64,000 nt of DNA from Glebionis coronaria (GCA_025667525.1 CM046875.1:205836271-205900270); one strand, 5' to 3'. Shown: positions 43,127-55,938, numbered from the stretch's first letter. The notes: generated by a model from the sequence alone, not told the origin. Translations and numbers: made by a program.

Positions 43127-46100
43127 TCATAAAATCCGCATGCTTTTACCATGAATAGTACACTTACGATCGTACGTACAGGATTAAAATTTCCTTTTAT
43201 AACATGAACACGTATCACGAATATTAATTACAAGAATTACGTACGTGTTATTACACGATAAGTATTAAATACGTGTTAGTACACTGTAATTATTAATAAT
43301 AATAATTATAATCACGAACATAAAATCATGAACATGAAATCACGAACAAATAATTATGTACTTACGTAATCATTAATAGATGAGTGTCGTTACATACTAG
43401 TAATTATAATAACATGAATAATTAATAATTATGTAACACGTAAACACGAATAATTAACACGATTATTCTTCGTATATTAAATCAAACACGGTAAGTCATT
43501 ACGAACGTAATAGTTACGTTTAAACGTAAAAGATAGCCATGGGAAAAATTCACGACATTCAATACACGGTTACGCGCGTCATTTTAACAAGACGCGGATT
43601 AAATAAAAGTATAGGTGTTTGTTTGGGCTGTTTAGACAAAGAAGGAAAAAAGGAAGGACTTGGGCTCAAGGCCCAAGTGGGTTTGTTCGGCTTAAAAAGA
43701 AACAAACGGAGAGGGGGTACATTTTTTTATACTTTTGGACAACATACCAAACATACAGAAACCCTAAAACAAATCTTTAGCCGTCACTTTTGTGACCCTC
43801 ACTGCCCACGAATGGAAGAACAAGAACCAGGAAAGTCGAGGCTTAAAGGTTTAGGAGATCAAGATGTTTGATTCATGTTTTGTCATTCTTAAAACCCTAA
43901 ACAAGTAAGAAACCCTAATTCCATTTGTTATACGTTGTTCTTTTATTAATGGATCATTGATTTCGAATTCTAAAAGATTATACATGTTAAATGAGATGAA
44001 TTAAGGGGGTATGCGTTTGGGTGCCGCTGTGTTGATTTAGCACACAAACCGAGACCATCTATGGTCTCGGTGGTACATTAACCCCACCAGCCGCAACCCT
44101 AACAAGGGTGTTGGCTCGGTTTGTTCTGACGGGGGCAACACAGCCGAGCAGGGGAAACCACTGGCTGCAGCCAGTGGTGTATTTTTTCTAGTAGTGGGAA
44201 CCTAGACCTTGTTGGTCTCGGTGGGAAATCTATGTCAAGCAGGGGAAAAAGACCACTGCCAGTGGGAATTCAGGCCTAGTAGTGGCAACAGCAGAAACAC
44301 AAAGGGGTGTTTGGTTTGGGGTTTTGGTCAAAGTGTTTGGCTATGGGTTTAATAAACAGGTTAAGGGGCTATTTGGTTCGGCTTTTATGTAAACACAACA
44401 AGGTTTCATGGGTTTTCACGGGTTCGGTTTACGACACGATTCATAAAATAATACACGGGTTCGAGTTATTATTTTTACAAATTTAATTAGCTTTACATGT
44501 ATATTAATTTACAAGTAATTAAATTAATTTAACATGACCTATAATTAATTTAATTAAAACATGGACTTAGGTTTATTATTATTACTTAATAATACATGAT
44601 TTTAACCTAAGTATTTTACTATTTGACAATAGTAATTAATTAATTATTAAAACGTGACATTTAATTAATTAATTTCCAGGACTTAAGTTATATTAATATA
44701 ATTATTAATACATGTTTTAACCTAAGTATTTTATATACTTAATTTAATTAAATCATGTTTATAGTTAATTAAATCTTATAATATATATTTTATTTAATTT
44801 ACATGTATTAATTAATAAACTATACTATTTAATCACATGACTTAGAATATTAATCAGTAAAACTTAAGCTTATCTTTTTAGCTTAATAATCCAGCTTAAT
44901 TCTATTTATGGAAACTTTCTATTTTTAGAAACTTAATTATTTTAAGAAGCTAATCTATTTATGGAAACTTTCTATTTTTAGAAACTTATCTATTTTAAGC
45001 AGTAAATCTATTTTTGGAAACTTTCTATTTTTGGAAACCTTCTGTTTTAAGAAACCTGTTATTTTTAGAAAGTTACTTATTATTACACAACAAGTATAAT
45101 AATACAAGAAATACAAGTAATACTTAATCAGAATATACAGAATACATAATAAACACAGCATAATGTAAAATCAGTGAAACATGACATGAACATATAAAGC
45201 AAGCTAACACATGATATAAAACCAGTTACGTACCCAGTTATCAGAATACCTATACACGTATATTATTTATGTAGCATTAGTGATATCGAAGTAGGACTCT
45301 CTTCCGTTCGTCTTCTTCGTTCAATGGACACAAGGTACGGATTCTCCGTCCTTTCAGTATGGACATTCTTCCTTATTAGGATTCCCCGTATGCAGCCAAC
45401 TGTTTTCCCCAGTATATGTTTTATATGTTTTTGAATTGCTTATGTTTAATTAGATACCTAAAGCCATATACATGCATAACCAGTTTCACCTAGTTATGGA
45501 GGTACCATAAACATAACACTGGAGGCACCAGTGTTATGAATCCACCACGACGGAGTGATAGCTCGTGGCGTCCCTTTAGCTTTTGGCCATATTATTATTA
45601 TTATCATGTGGGGCGTATGGGTGCATCCTAGTTTACATGTTTTTAGCAGTTTATTCAGGTGAATGTGGTGTGTGCCTTGCATCTTTCACAAGGAGCTGAT
45701 CCCTCCTACCCAAACCAGTATATTAAATTAGAGGCAACCCCTCTAATTTGCATGACAAGGTCACCCCTCTAAGTATTCATGCACGTTGATATTTCATGAC
45801 CTATATTGGCTTAATGGTTAACATGTTAAACAATTTTTATAAGATAAACATAAGGCTTTTCAAACTATAAAACCAGTTTTACGAACATGTTCTAGGTTTT
45901 CCAGGACTTAATCAATTTCGCTGCTATATGTTTTACATGCTTATATTATTCATTCTATGCTTGTATATCCTTGCACTGAGCGTATGCTCAGCCGTTACTT
46001 TCCTTTCCATGTCCCAAAATGGCAGGTACCCAAGGACAGACTCGAGTAATTGGAGGACATGCATAGGATGGAAGCTGCCATAGACTTCTTATCCTTTTTC

Positions 46101-46190
46101 CTTCATATAGTTATGCTTGTTTAGTCTTTCATTCATTTCATTTACTTTATTTATGTTTTGGGCTTATGTTTGAGAACCGATGTTTGATTC
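43127..46190 (+). repeat. 3' LTR of chromovirus-like element, truncated
   Basis: It follows the 5' LTR with a few percent difference until CCGATGTTTGATTC, where the 5' LTR continues to its end but this copy switches to new sequence at 46191. About 120 bp including the terminal CA is lost. It contains a perfect 20-bp palindrome (44158-44177) and an 11-bp-arm inverted repeat (44048-44071). Confidence 0.85.
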
Positions 46191-48456
46191 ACTGAGTTTT
46201 AGTAAATAACAAAAAGGAAAAAACACTTTTCATTCACAGAGTTTTTCAAGAAAATAAAAAACCCTAGCCTCTTCCTTTTTCTCTCTTTGGCCGGCGGGAA
46301 GAACAAACACCAAGGGTGTTTGATTTGAGTTTTGATTAAATTAAATTCAAGGATCGTGTTCGTGTTATTGTTCTCCACTCATTACACGCATTCGGTAATC
46401 CGTAAACCCTTTTATTTTTATTCTTTTTATTTAATTATGAACACATGAAAATGGATTAAATAAACAATAATTAAAAACATGTTAAACAAAGCATGAGGGT
46501 AAACTAAGATCAAGGGGAGCGGTGGTGCCAAAGCTGGCTGTTAGCCCTTTGGCGCCAGCCCTCCGTTGGCGCACCGTACCCCCCCCCTCGCGCCAACAGA
46601 AACAACTCGCGTTATAAGCCCCCCCCCCCTTTTTTTTAGTTATAAAGTGGGGTATTTGTGGGCCTAGTATACCCCTTTGGCACCACTTTTTCTCGTGCCA
46701 ACGGCTCCCCTGTAAATGTGGTGCCAAAGGGTTTCTCGTGCCAAAGCCCCAAAATCCTACGTGGCGGTTTTGGCACCACCTTCTCGTGCCAACGACTCCC
46801 AGCTCTCTAAGGGTTGTGTTTGGGTTTGGTTGTCCGGCTGACACTCAACCGAGAGCCCAAGGCTCTCGGCGTGTCTTGGTCTCGGTCAGAAGCAGTAGAA
46901 AAGGGACCCCGACTCGCGTCGGGGTGTCCTTGTGGTTCGGTTGGGGTCTCAGCATCAAGCAGCCACCACCACCGACACACAGCCGGTGGCGGCGTGGGTC
47001 AAGAAGGGGGAACGCGACGCAGCAGGGGGACCACTGGCACACATCGGGTGGGAACCTACTGTTGGTCAGCGGCCAGCCGAGAGACAAACCACCGGCAGTA
47101 GTCGATGGTGTTTTACCCGAGCAGTGGCAACCGGCCGAGCAGGTTTGCCACTGTTAAAGGGTTGTTTGTTTGGTCCGGTTCAAGGGTTTATTCGTTTCGT
47201 CACGACATGTCTAAATTAAATTCACGGGTTCGTTTCATGACTAAACTTGTACAAGTATTTTATTTTTACAAGTTATTATTTTTAACAAGATATTATATTA
47301 ATTGAACATGACTTATAATTAATTTAATTAATCATGGACTTAAGTTAATTATTATTTATTAAATAATACATGTTTTAACCTAAGTATTTATTTATTTAAT
47401 TTAGACTATAGTATTAATTAATTATTAGACATGGAATATAATTAATTAATAAACATGACTTAGGTTATAACTAATAAAATATTAATACATGTTTTAACCT
47501 AAGTATTTTATACACCTTAATTTAATTAAATCATGCTTATATTTAATTAAATCATATAACATATAGTTTATTTAATTAACATGTTCTTATTAATAAACTA
47601 TACAAATAATCACATGACTTATGTTATTTAACCAGTATACTTAAGCATATATTATTAGCTTATTAATTCAGCTTATTTCTAAATATGGAAACTTTCTAAT
47701 TCAGAAAACTTACTATTTTTAGACATTTTCTATTTTTAGAAACTGATCTATTTTAAGAATTTAATTTATTTTTGGAAACTTTCTATTTTTTTTAAACTTT
47801 CTATTTTAGGAAACCTGCTATTTTTAGAAAGTTACTTATTATTACACAACAAGTATAATAATACAAGAAATACAAGTAATACTTAATCAGAATACATAGA
47901 ATACATGATAAACACAGCATAACATTAAAATCAGTAAAACAAGACATGAACATATAAAACAAGCTAGGACATGATATAATCAGTTACGTACTCAGTAATC
48001 ATAATACGTATACATGTACCCTATTTATGTAGCGTTAGTGAGATCGGAGTAGGACTTCCTTTCGTTCGTCTTTTCCGTTCACTGGACATAAGGTACGAAT
48101 TTCCCGTCCTTTCAGTATGGACATTCTTTCCTTATTAGGATTCCCCGTATGCAGCCAACTGTTTTCCCGGTATTGTTTTATATGTTTGATTACTTATGTT
48201 AGTTTAAGAGCCTAAGCCATATACATGCATGACCAGTGTCACCTAGTTATAGAGGTACCATAACCATAACACTGGAGGCACCAGTGTTATGACTTCCCCA
48301 CGGTGAAGTGATTGCTCGTGGCGTCCCTTTTCAGTTTTGACCATTATATCATATTATCATGTGGGGTGTATGGGTGCATCCTAGTTACATGTTTATCAGT
48401 ATTATTATAGTGAATGAGATGTGTGCCTTGCATCCTTCACTAGTAGTTGATCCCTC
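46191..48456 (+). repeat. Third, diverged LTR of the same chromovirus family
   Basis: From about 46230 on, blocks match the LTRs at 36480-38410 and 43800-45720 in the same order: AAACCCTA..GAAGAACAA, CCGAGCAG..CAGTGGCAACC, the AT-rich middle, GGAAACTTTCTA repeats, and GCAGCCAACTGTTTTCCC. Identity is visibly lower. 46530-46830 is GC-rich and holds three TTGGCACCAC../TCGTGCCAACG repeats plus poly-C runs, absent from the other two copies. It is interrupted at 48456 by the Gag-only copia element. Confidence 0.7.
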
Positions 48457-48758
48457 TGTAGAATCATATATTCATAGGATTGTATATGTGTTATGATTAT
48501 CTAAAGAAGAGATGGAGAAGAAAGATCTAGAGATAGAAAGCTAGAGAGAGAAAGGAGAGAAATAAGAGAAAGATGGAAAGATATTGAATGACTAAGTGCT
48601 CAACCCCTCCTAACATGCTAGGAGGGGTATATATATAGCCCACCCTACATGTGGGCTATGTGGGCTATATGTTAATACATTGGATCACGAGCCCAATACT
48701 TGAATAAATCGTTGGAGTGACCGATCCTTTCTAAATACGTAAAAACGTATTTCCAACA
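48457..48758 (-). repeat. 3' LTR of Gag-only copia element (copy 2), 302 bp
   Basis: On the minus strand it runs TGTTGGAAATACG...GATTCTACA with TG/CA ends. It shares with 7217-7512 the CCCCTCCTAACATG..CTAGGAGGGG hairpin (about 48604-48629), TATATATATAG, and the GATCACGAGCCCA block. The downstream part is pyrimidine-rich on the minus strand. Confidence 0.85.
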
Positions 48759-48885
48759 ATCTCCCCCTAAGGGAGGTCACTCCAAGTTACAATGTCCTAA
48801 ATAGTCTATAGCTCGTGATCTATGCTAAGAATGATGTGACCGAGACTTTCTTTGGAAAAATGTATTTCCAACAATCTCCCCCTAA
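48759..48885 (-). promoter_or_regulatory. Duplicated polypurine tract plus LTR start (copy 2)
   Basis: CAATCTCCCCCTAAGGGAGG at 48757-48776 and CAATCTCCCCCTAAAGGAGG about 110 bp further, each next to a TTCCAACA LTR start (reverse complement), reproduce the arrangement at 7092-7216. Confidence 0.75.
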
Positions 48886-51719
48886 AGGAGGTGACATTCG
48901 ATCTTGTTCTTGTGAATATGATTGATGTGATCTTTGACTTTAGTCTTGAACATGTTTCCTTGCATTGACCTTGTGCATTCATCACTTGTGATATTTGCCT
49001 CTTCGTGACTTCATGTTCCACATACATAAACCTTTATAAATTCTTGAAAGCTTCAGAGTTTGATACAGCGGAAGACTTGACTTTTAGGCTTTCTTGAATT
49101 TATTGAAGTATTAAGTGCAGAAAGCATAAGCATGTGTTGACGACTTCTTCTTAATTGTACACCGTAATGCTACCTTCTTGTTACGCTGCATAAGACAGTT
49201 AGCAACAAAACATATACACGGATGAAATGGCCTTGAACATTTCATTCTAATTCGGTATAATTTTATCTCCGGTCAGTGAAAACCGTTGGACGATATAAAA
49301 TATCGTACTTGTGGCAGGTAGTTTCAATTTAGAACCTCCTTGACAAGATTTTGTGGGTAAACCCATTCTCTTTATTCGACCGTCCAAAGATTACTGTGAA
49401 CATAAAGAGTGAATCATTTGGATAGAATTATCTGCATGATTGAAGCCGTCAATTCATGTTCCTGGAACAAGTGAAATTCAATTAAGAATCGCACCATCGT
49501 TGCTTTCCAGTTGTCACGAGCTTGATTCGTATAGAATCTTGCAAGTTACCTACCAAGTGCTGTTTGAGATTAACACTAGAAGGATTTCCACTCATCACTG
49601 TGAAAAAAATAGAGTGTCACTCTGAGTGTTCTGGCAAGATCACTAAGATATTGCGTAGAGGCCTGGAACGTGTTTAAATTCAGTTAAGAATTAAAACATT
49701 GTTGATTTCTAGTTATCACAAGCTTGATTCATAAAGAATCGCACAAGTCACCTACCATGAGCTTTTTGATATTCGCTCAAGAAGGATTTCCATCTTCATT
49801 GTAAATACTTTCGTATTACTCGGATGTTCAGGCAAGATCATGAAGATTTTGCTTAGGACTCTTAAGATCTTTCTTACTTTTCACAGTGTGTGAAGAAGCA
49901 AGGAATTATGAAAGTGTATCCTAATGAGATTATTGATGATCTCAAATGGCTCTAGACTCTAACGTGCATTTTGGATTTAAATGATCGGAGACTGGAGAGG
50001 AGTGCCACCATTTCAATACGAATTTATTCAGAGTGAATAAATCAATAGATAATGCATTGTCTTAGTGTGATAAAAACAAATATCTTTTAAGAGATATCTG
50101 AGTTAGCTGGGACAGGTTGTGCATTGCATCACTGGGTCCATGATGTCTATCTTCAATATTGAGCATCATTAAAAATGATCTCAATAAAAAAAATGATCTC
50201 AATAGCATATGAGTTGACCCGGTTTCTGCCTAAGTTGTAAGGAGGGCTTCTTTCTTTACACCCTTTATCGTTACAATTCTTTTTCATTCTTCAACCCCTT
50301 CAATGCTTACCAATACGTCATAATTAGCACCTTGTTGTGATTGTTCCAGTGCTAACTGAAGTACTTGGCCGGCATTCAGCTACATTCACAAACTTTCTCC
50401 ACCTTTCTTAAGGACTACTATTTCTAGCTATGGAATGTCCTTGGGAAGATTCCTTCGGTTCTAGAGGAATCATTGGACTTTAACCTATCCAACCATCCTT
50501 ATTTCACTATAATCTTCACCGACGTGAATAGAGATGTTTTGGGTAAGTTTATGTCACCATGAAATCCATTTTGATATCCAAATCCATTTTTCTCCCCCTT
50601 AACATAAGCCACGATATTCCAAAACATTTCACACATGTCGGGATGAGCTATCATGTTAAGTCAAACCATTTGTGATTAATCATTTCCCATATTAAATCAC
50701 ATTTTCTCCCCTATATTAAAATTATTAACCAAATCGATGTTTTTAATATCAATTGATTTAATATCATTTTAAGAAAATTTGGGAAGAAAAATGCAAATCC
50801 AATTATCTTCATGATTTTCACAAGCTCCCTCTCAAATAAATGAGGGTGTACTTGAAACATAAATAAAATACCTTTTAAACACAAGTGTAAGGTACTTATC
50901 ACGTGCAAAGATCATATATGATAATGTATTCACAAGATTAGCGATTTACGAGGTTGGACATGAATGATGGAGAACATCATATGATAGAATCACATGGTTC
51001 TTGTTCACGAATGTTGGTCGCCTCGTCACGTTTGAAGTTATCTCTTGACTCCATGTGTACGATTGATATCGTTGTCTTGACACCAATATGTGAACTTGGC
51101 AGTTTCAGCGCCAAAGATTCTGAATGCTGGACAATTGCTCCCCCTCAATTGTTGACCCGTGTTCTATTGAAAGAGTTGTAATCTCCATTTGAGTAGTCGC
51201 ATCGTCGAGTATGTAGATATCAATTGTAAATTGCTATGATTGGTGGAGATGATAACTTCATAAAAACAAGATTTCTCTTGTTTTAACAAATAAATGCACT
51301 AACACGTACATAAATTCGTGTTAGATTGTGTTATAACGAAAACACAATCCCTTACATGGTTATAAAGTAAACAATGCCCGAGAAAATTAATTCCCGTTGT
51401 TGAGTCAAAGCTTTCCGGTGAAATTCTTGACTTGAATATGAAAAGCGGGTTACTATCTGAAAAAATAGCAAACCATTTTGAACATTTTTTAAATCATTTA
51501 AACTTCTGCTCAAACTTTATTTATAACCCCTGTCATTATTGAACGACATTTCTAGGTTCGTAAATATTATCGATTGCAGAAGACATGTTCTTTTTATCAA
51601 AACATTATTTAACACACAATTTTGAAAGACTTAGAAAAACCTTTTGAGAAATTCTCGAAAAAATGTGTTCAAAGTTTTGAAAACCAATTACTTGAGCTTA
51701 AGATGTTGAATATCTTACA
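48886..51719 (-). other. Non-coding internal region of copy 2
   Basis: It is collinear with 4621-7091 in reverse. It includes the ~195-bp tandem duplication (49440-49870), a conserved anonymous segment (50100-50440), and PPT-like CTCCCCC tracts near 50592, 50705 and 51140. No pol motif was found. Short frames (for example 48806-49027 and 50954-51181) have no counterpart conserved as protein in copy 1. Confidence 0.6.
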
Positions 51720-53110
51720 AAACGAGATCAAGTCCGAGAAGTTGTAACCTTCCCGTTGTTAAGGATAAGTTACCATCGGCAATAAACTTTCCTTTTAACT
51801 GAAGAACGCGTCCTAAGTTGACATTTACTTAGAAGTCGTTTTCATGAGCTTGAAAAACTTTGAATCTTTTAACGTAAAGCTCATGACCGAGAAAGATGAA
51901 TTTCTCGTTAAGAAGAAAAGTTCTCTTATTTAAACGATACACTTTACTTTATGAGCTTAAAACTTGGAATGTTTTAATACAAGCTCATTACCGAGAAAAT
52001 TTAATTTCCCGTTACGAGGATAAGCTATCTTTAAAGATAAGCTTTCCTAAAAATGAAGTTCGAGTTACAGTCTGATATTTAATTGTAAATCATTGTGCAT
52101 GACCTTAAAAACTTCAAATATTTTTAATATAAGCCCATGCTCGAGAAATAATAATTTCTCGTTATAAGGATAAGTTTATCATGGGCGATAAACATTCCTT
52201 TCTTTGAAGTCCGGGGAATAATCTGATATGTGATTATACGCCACTGCCACGAGCTTAAAACTTTTGAATAGTTTTAATGTAAGCTCGTGTCCGAGAAAAT
52301 TTAATTTCTCGTTAATGAGGATAAGTTTATCATCGGCGATAAACTTTCCTCTCTTAGAATCGTGGGTTACAATCTGACATGTGACTGCAAGCCGTTGTGC
52401 ATGAGCTTAAAAAACTTTGAATGTTTTTAATATATGCTCATACCCGAGAGAAATTAATTTCTCGTTGTGAGGGTAAGTTATCGTTGACAAGATAAACTTC
52501 CCTTTATTTGAAGTCCGGGTCATTGTCTGACATTTAACAATGAACCACGAGCTTAAAAACCTTTGAATGGTCTTAGTGTAAGCTCGTGTCCGAGAAAAAT
52601 TAATTTCTCGTTTTTGAGGATAAGTTTATCATCGGCGATAAACTTTCCTTTATCTGAAGATCGGGTCATCGAGCTTAAAACCGTTGAATAGTTTTAATGT
52701 AAGCTTGTGTCCGAGAAAATTTAATTTCTCGTTTTGAGGGTAAGTTATCGTTGACGAAATAAACTTCCCTTTCTCTGAAGTTCGGGTCACAGACTGTGAT
52801 TTGAATGTGAGCCACATACATGAGTTTAAAAACCATTGAATAGTTTTAATGTAAGCTCGTGTCCGAGAAAATTTAATTTCTCGTTTTTGAGGGTAAGTTA
52901 TCGTTGACAAGATAAACTTACCTTTCTTTGAAGTTCGGGTCATCGTCTGTCATTTAACGAGTAGCCATCGTGCATGAGCTGAAAAACTTGGAATTTTTTT
53001 TATATAAGCTCATGCCCGAGAAAAATTAATTTCTCGTTTGTGAGGATAAGTTTAACATTGGCGATAAACTTTCTTTTATTTGATGAACGAGTTACAGTCT
53101 GTGATGTGAC
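51720..53110 (-). repeat. Hairpin minisatellite, ten units of ~150 bp
   Basis: The CGAGAAA..TTTCTCG core recurs near 51732, 51888, 51991, 52141, 52290, 52444, 52589, 52710, 52861 and 53014, mostly 145-156 bp apart with two short units (103 and 121). Each unit keeps the same three inverted repeats as the array at 4041-4620. Units at 52560-53030 are the most alike, as if recently amplified. Confidence 0.9.
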
Positions 53111-53129
53111 TATAAGTCCTTTGTGCCCG

Positions 53130-55352
53130 AGCTTAACCGCAAATCCCTAAGACACTTGTTTCTTAGATATCAGTTTCTTCAGCAAACAAACTCTGAGAGT
53201 GTCCTTAATTTAATGGTATACAACGATTGGAACGCTGTGTTCTTGTTGAACGTTAACCTTGATACCTGCATTCTCATTAGGAGTTTGGATGCTTTTATAT
53301 GGGTTAGCGATATCTATCTTAGAACCATTCGGGGATTCACAATTTTCTTTTTTTGTGCTAGAGGTGACCTGAGGAGATGATTCACTTATCTTAGTTGGCA
53401 AACGTTTCCTTTTATAGAAAACCTTAAGTTCAGGCTTAAGTAATGTATCATACTTCTCCATTTCCTCCCTAGTAGTCTTTGTAGAATTAGAGACTAACCT
53501 AGTTAAAGGGCACTCGTTTCCTACAAGAGTGGAAGTTCTACCAGTGGGGCGCCACATTTTACCAATGGGTTTGATTTTAGCTACCCACTGGGAGTTAAGT
53601 CTAGCACGGGAGTTCACCTGATTAAGTAAGTTCTTGACACAAGAATCATGATTTCCTTTAAAGACACATTTCCTACATGTTTTACAAGAAGCATATTTCA
53701 AGTCCGAATAAGATCTAGAATTCCTAGGTGATTGATTGATGCTCCTATGATATGACATGCTACGGTTAGCAGTGTTGGGTAATCTAGAAGGCATCTGACT
53801 AGGTTTGAAATTCCTATCTCTTACTTGTGTCTTTTGCTTAGTTTCCCTTAGACCAAATGTATGGCGAATGTCATTTAAACTATTTCGAGACGTGTTCTTT
53901 GGATTATGTCTAGGGATACTAGATGCAATCATGTGATTAGGTCTTGAAAAAGCTGTTTTAGTCACATTGGCCCTAGTTGGTGGAGTGACTGTTCTAGAAA
54001 TATGACCATATCAACTTGGGAGGCAAACCGCGGTCTCGAGGATTATGGTCGCTCGGATCTAAATGCAGTCGGTTGTCTAACGGACTGAATTTGAGGCGGT
54101 TTCCCCAAGATTGATGGTTTTTCAAGCTTAGTGTCCACACTAGTTCCTTTAGTTTTCCTTAATTTGTTTTTCAACACAGCTATAGCAAAGACCTTTTCCT
54201 ATACTTGAGCCTTTAAAGTCTCATTTTATTTGAGCAATTCATCTTGGGATGCCAACTTAGATTCTAGCAACTCAATTTGTTTCAAAAGATTATCCTTTTC
54301 AGCTTTAGAATCTATAATTTTTTGATCCAATTTTCGTTCAAGAACAACGTTTGACTTTTCAAGTTTTTCAAAATATGTTTCAAATTTGTTCGTTTTCTTC
54401 GAAAATTCAAATTTGGCATCCTCAAGATCTTTAGATTGCTGAGCTACGATCGTTTCGAGCTCTTTAATCCTATTTAAAGAAGCATTCATAAGGCACTTAT
54501 CATGATGTTTAGTATTTTGAACACTTTCTCCCCCATTATGACTCACATCGGATGAATCAGAAGTGGTATCGCTATCACTCTTTTCCATCCCATGTTTGGC
54601 ATAATTAGGTTTAGAATGCTCAACATGTTGTATATTGTTGAAACTTGGCTCCTGAAAAGTTGGTGCTTGTGACTTGCTGCTCGTTTCATACTTTCCTCCT
54701 GATTCCTTGCCATTTCTTACTGTGACGACCAAATTGGCACCCATTTCTTGCACCGGGCAGGTCTGGTCATCTTTTGACAACAACTTGGAGCGTGTCTCTC
54801 TCTCATGTTCATGAGGTTTTGTTTTATGTAATGATTTAGACGACTCCTTGATACTTTGAGTCTGACCTTTTTCAACCGTATCTCGTTGTAATTAACTAAC
54901 CTTACCTCAATACACTTCTCAAGTATATTGATGTTATTGAGTAAACCACTTTTAAAGGTTTCAGTCTGGTAACCCGTATGCAAGTTGAAAATCTGGTGAA
55001 GGATTGGAGTCGAATAGTCGAAAGGAGGTTCCATTGTTGAGGCAAAGAATTCCTTAAACTGTGTGCGAAGGATTTCTTGACATATCTTCGCTTTAACCTC
55101 ATGAAGAGTCTCTCTTTCAAATTTCAACTGTAACTCATCCAAATTGTTGAAAATCTTCTCTTTGTAATTATCCACTTTGCCAAAGAACATTTGAACTAAG
55201 GCTAGATGTTCAGTCATGTTGTGCGGATAGAGAATTGCAATGTGTGTCTTGAGCTCGTGAAAGAATTCTAATGTTTTTTGACACAATTTGATCTCTTTGA
55301 GTTGCATGTGTTGCAGTTCTCCCTCGTGAACTGTCAAATTCAATGATTCCAT
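53130..55352 (-). pseudogene. Broken copia-type Gag-like gene (copy 2)
   Basis: Three fragments cover the whole gene. 54717-55352 holds the N-terminal 211 codons from ATG at 55352. 54226-54783 holds the acidic region and coiled coil. 53210-53965 holds the basic region, Cys/His patch (CKTCRKC..NHDSC) and the WRPTGR..ECPLTR block. Frames change between each pair, and an in-frame TGA follows near 53206 before RVCLLKK. The C-terminal 250 residues are close to those of the intact gene at 1837-4038. The first ~190 residues are only faintly similar beyond M-x-x-LN..GELH. Confidence 0.85.
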
Positions 55353-55933
55353 TGAATTTTGATGAAAGATAATTGTGGTCGTGGTTGATTTCGGGATTTT
55401 ACAATTCGTGAAGAAACAGAAAAATTGAATTCTCAGGATTTTAGAAACCGACGAAGAACTCGTAAAAGTTCTTGGAAAAAAACTTGATTGGTGATATAAA
55501 ACAATGCTTGAAATCCTCTAAGTTTATCTAAAGTTCAATTCTTTGTAAAACCGAGATAAAGCGTTCTCGTTTAAGCACTGTCGTTTGAAAAATAAAATAT
55601 AAAAACCCGAAAACCAATTCAACCACGTTTACTTTAACGAGAAATAACAAAACCCACGTTTACTTTAAATGACTTGTTGTTGGACAAGAATATTACGTTT
55701 ACTAAATGTGACGTTTATATTGTTCGTTATCTGCAATGTACCCAAAACACGTGCTTTTTCAATCTACACAGCCGGCCCACAAATTAACTTATTCTGAATA
55801 GTGTTTTAAAAACATAACAAATTCACTCATGGAATTGTATGATAAAAAAATAACCTTGCTTGAACTTCTCGAAACTGATTTTGAGCTTTAAATTTGGTGA
55901 CAAAGAAAACCATTAAACCTGGGTTCCCAAAGA
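55353..55933 (-). other. Leader and upstream sequence of copy 2
   Basis: Immediately upstream of the gag ATG, minus-strand ATTGTAAAATCCCGA..TTTTCTT..AATTCAATGG parallels the leader at 1780-1836. Beyond about 55480 nothing is recognised. The segment is cut at 55938 by the element starting at 55939 and resumes at 63427. Confidence 0.55.
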
Positions 55934-55938
55934 GACAG
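55934..55938. repeat. Target site duplication GACAG (left)
   Basis: GACAG lies directly before the LTR start TGATAGGTG and again directly after the other LTR at 63422-63426. Confidence 0.9.

Larger units (their letters stand above)
35813..46190 (+). mobile_element. Decayed Tekay/Del-like chromovirus (Ty3/gypsy)
   Basis: 5' LTR 35813-39003, PBS 39008-39020, internal region of only about 4.1 kb with gag, RT, integrase and chromodomain relics in the correct order, PPT 43111-43126, and a 3' LTR truncated at 46190. The TTCGGGGACGAA..AGGGGGG context before the 3' LTR is the signature I associate with the Del/Tekay chromovirus clade. The LTRs are still very similar, while the interior is far more decayed and shortened than expected for an insertion of that age. 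Confidence 0.85.
48457..55480 (-). mobile_element. Gag-only (Pol-less) Ty1/copia-type retrotransposon, copy 2
   Basis: It runs opposite to copy 1 with the same order on the minus strand: leader, gag (now broken), hairpin minisatellite (ten units), non-coding region with the same ~195-bp duplication, duplicated PPT, and LTR (48457-48758). It inserted into an LTR of the chromovirus family after CCCTC (48452-48456). The matching duplication at its 5' end was not found, and no 5' LTR is visible before the next element or after it at 63427. The 5' boundary is therefore approximate. Confidence 0.75.

Noticed and set aside
46482..47157. Overlapping 120-139 codon ORFs on both strands
   Set aside because: They lie in a GC-rich repeat inside an LTR copy. 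Long frames on both strands reflect composition, and no domain is seen.
48452..48456. CCCTC as one half of a TSD for Gag-only copy 2
   Set aside because: It is plausible at this end, but no matching CCCTC at a 5' element end was found, so no duplication is claimed.
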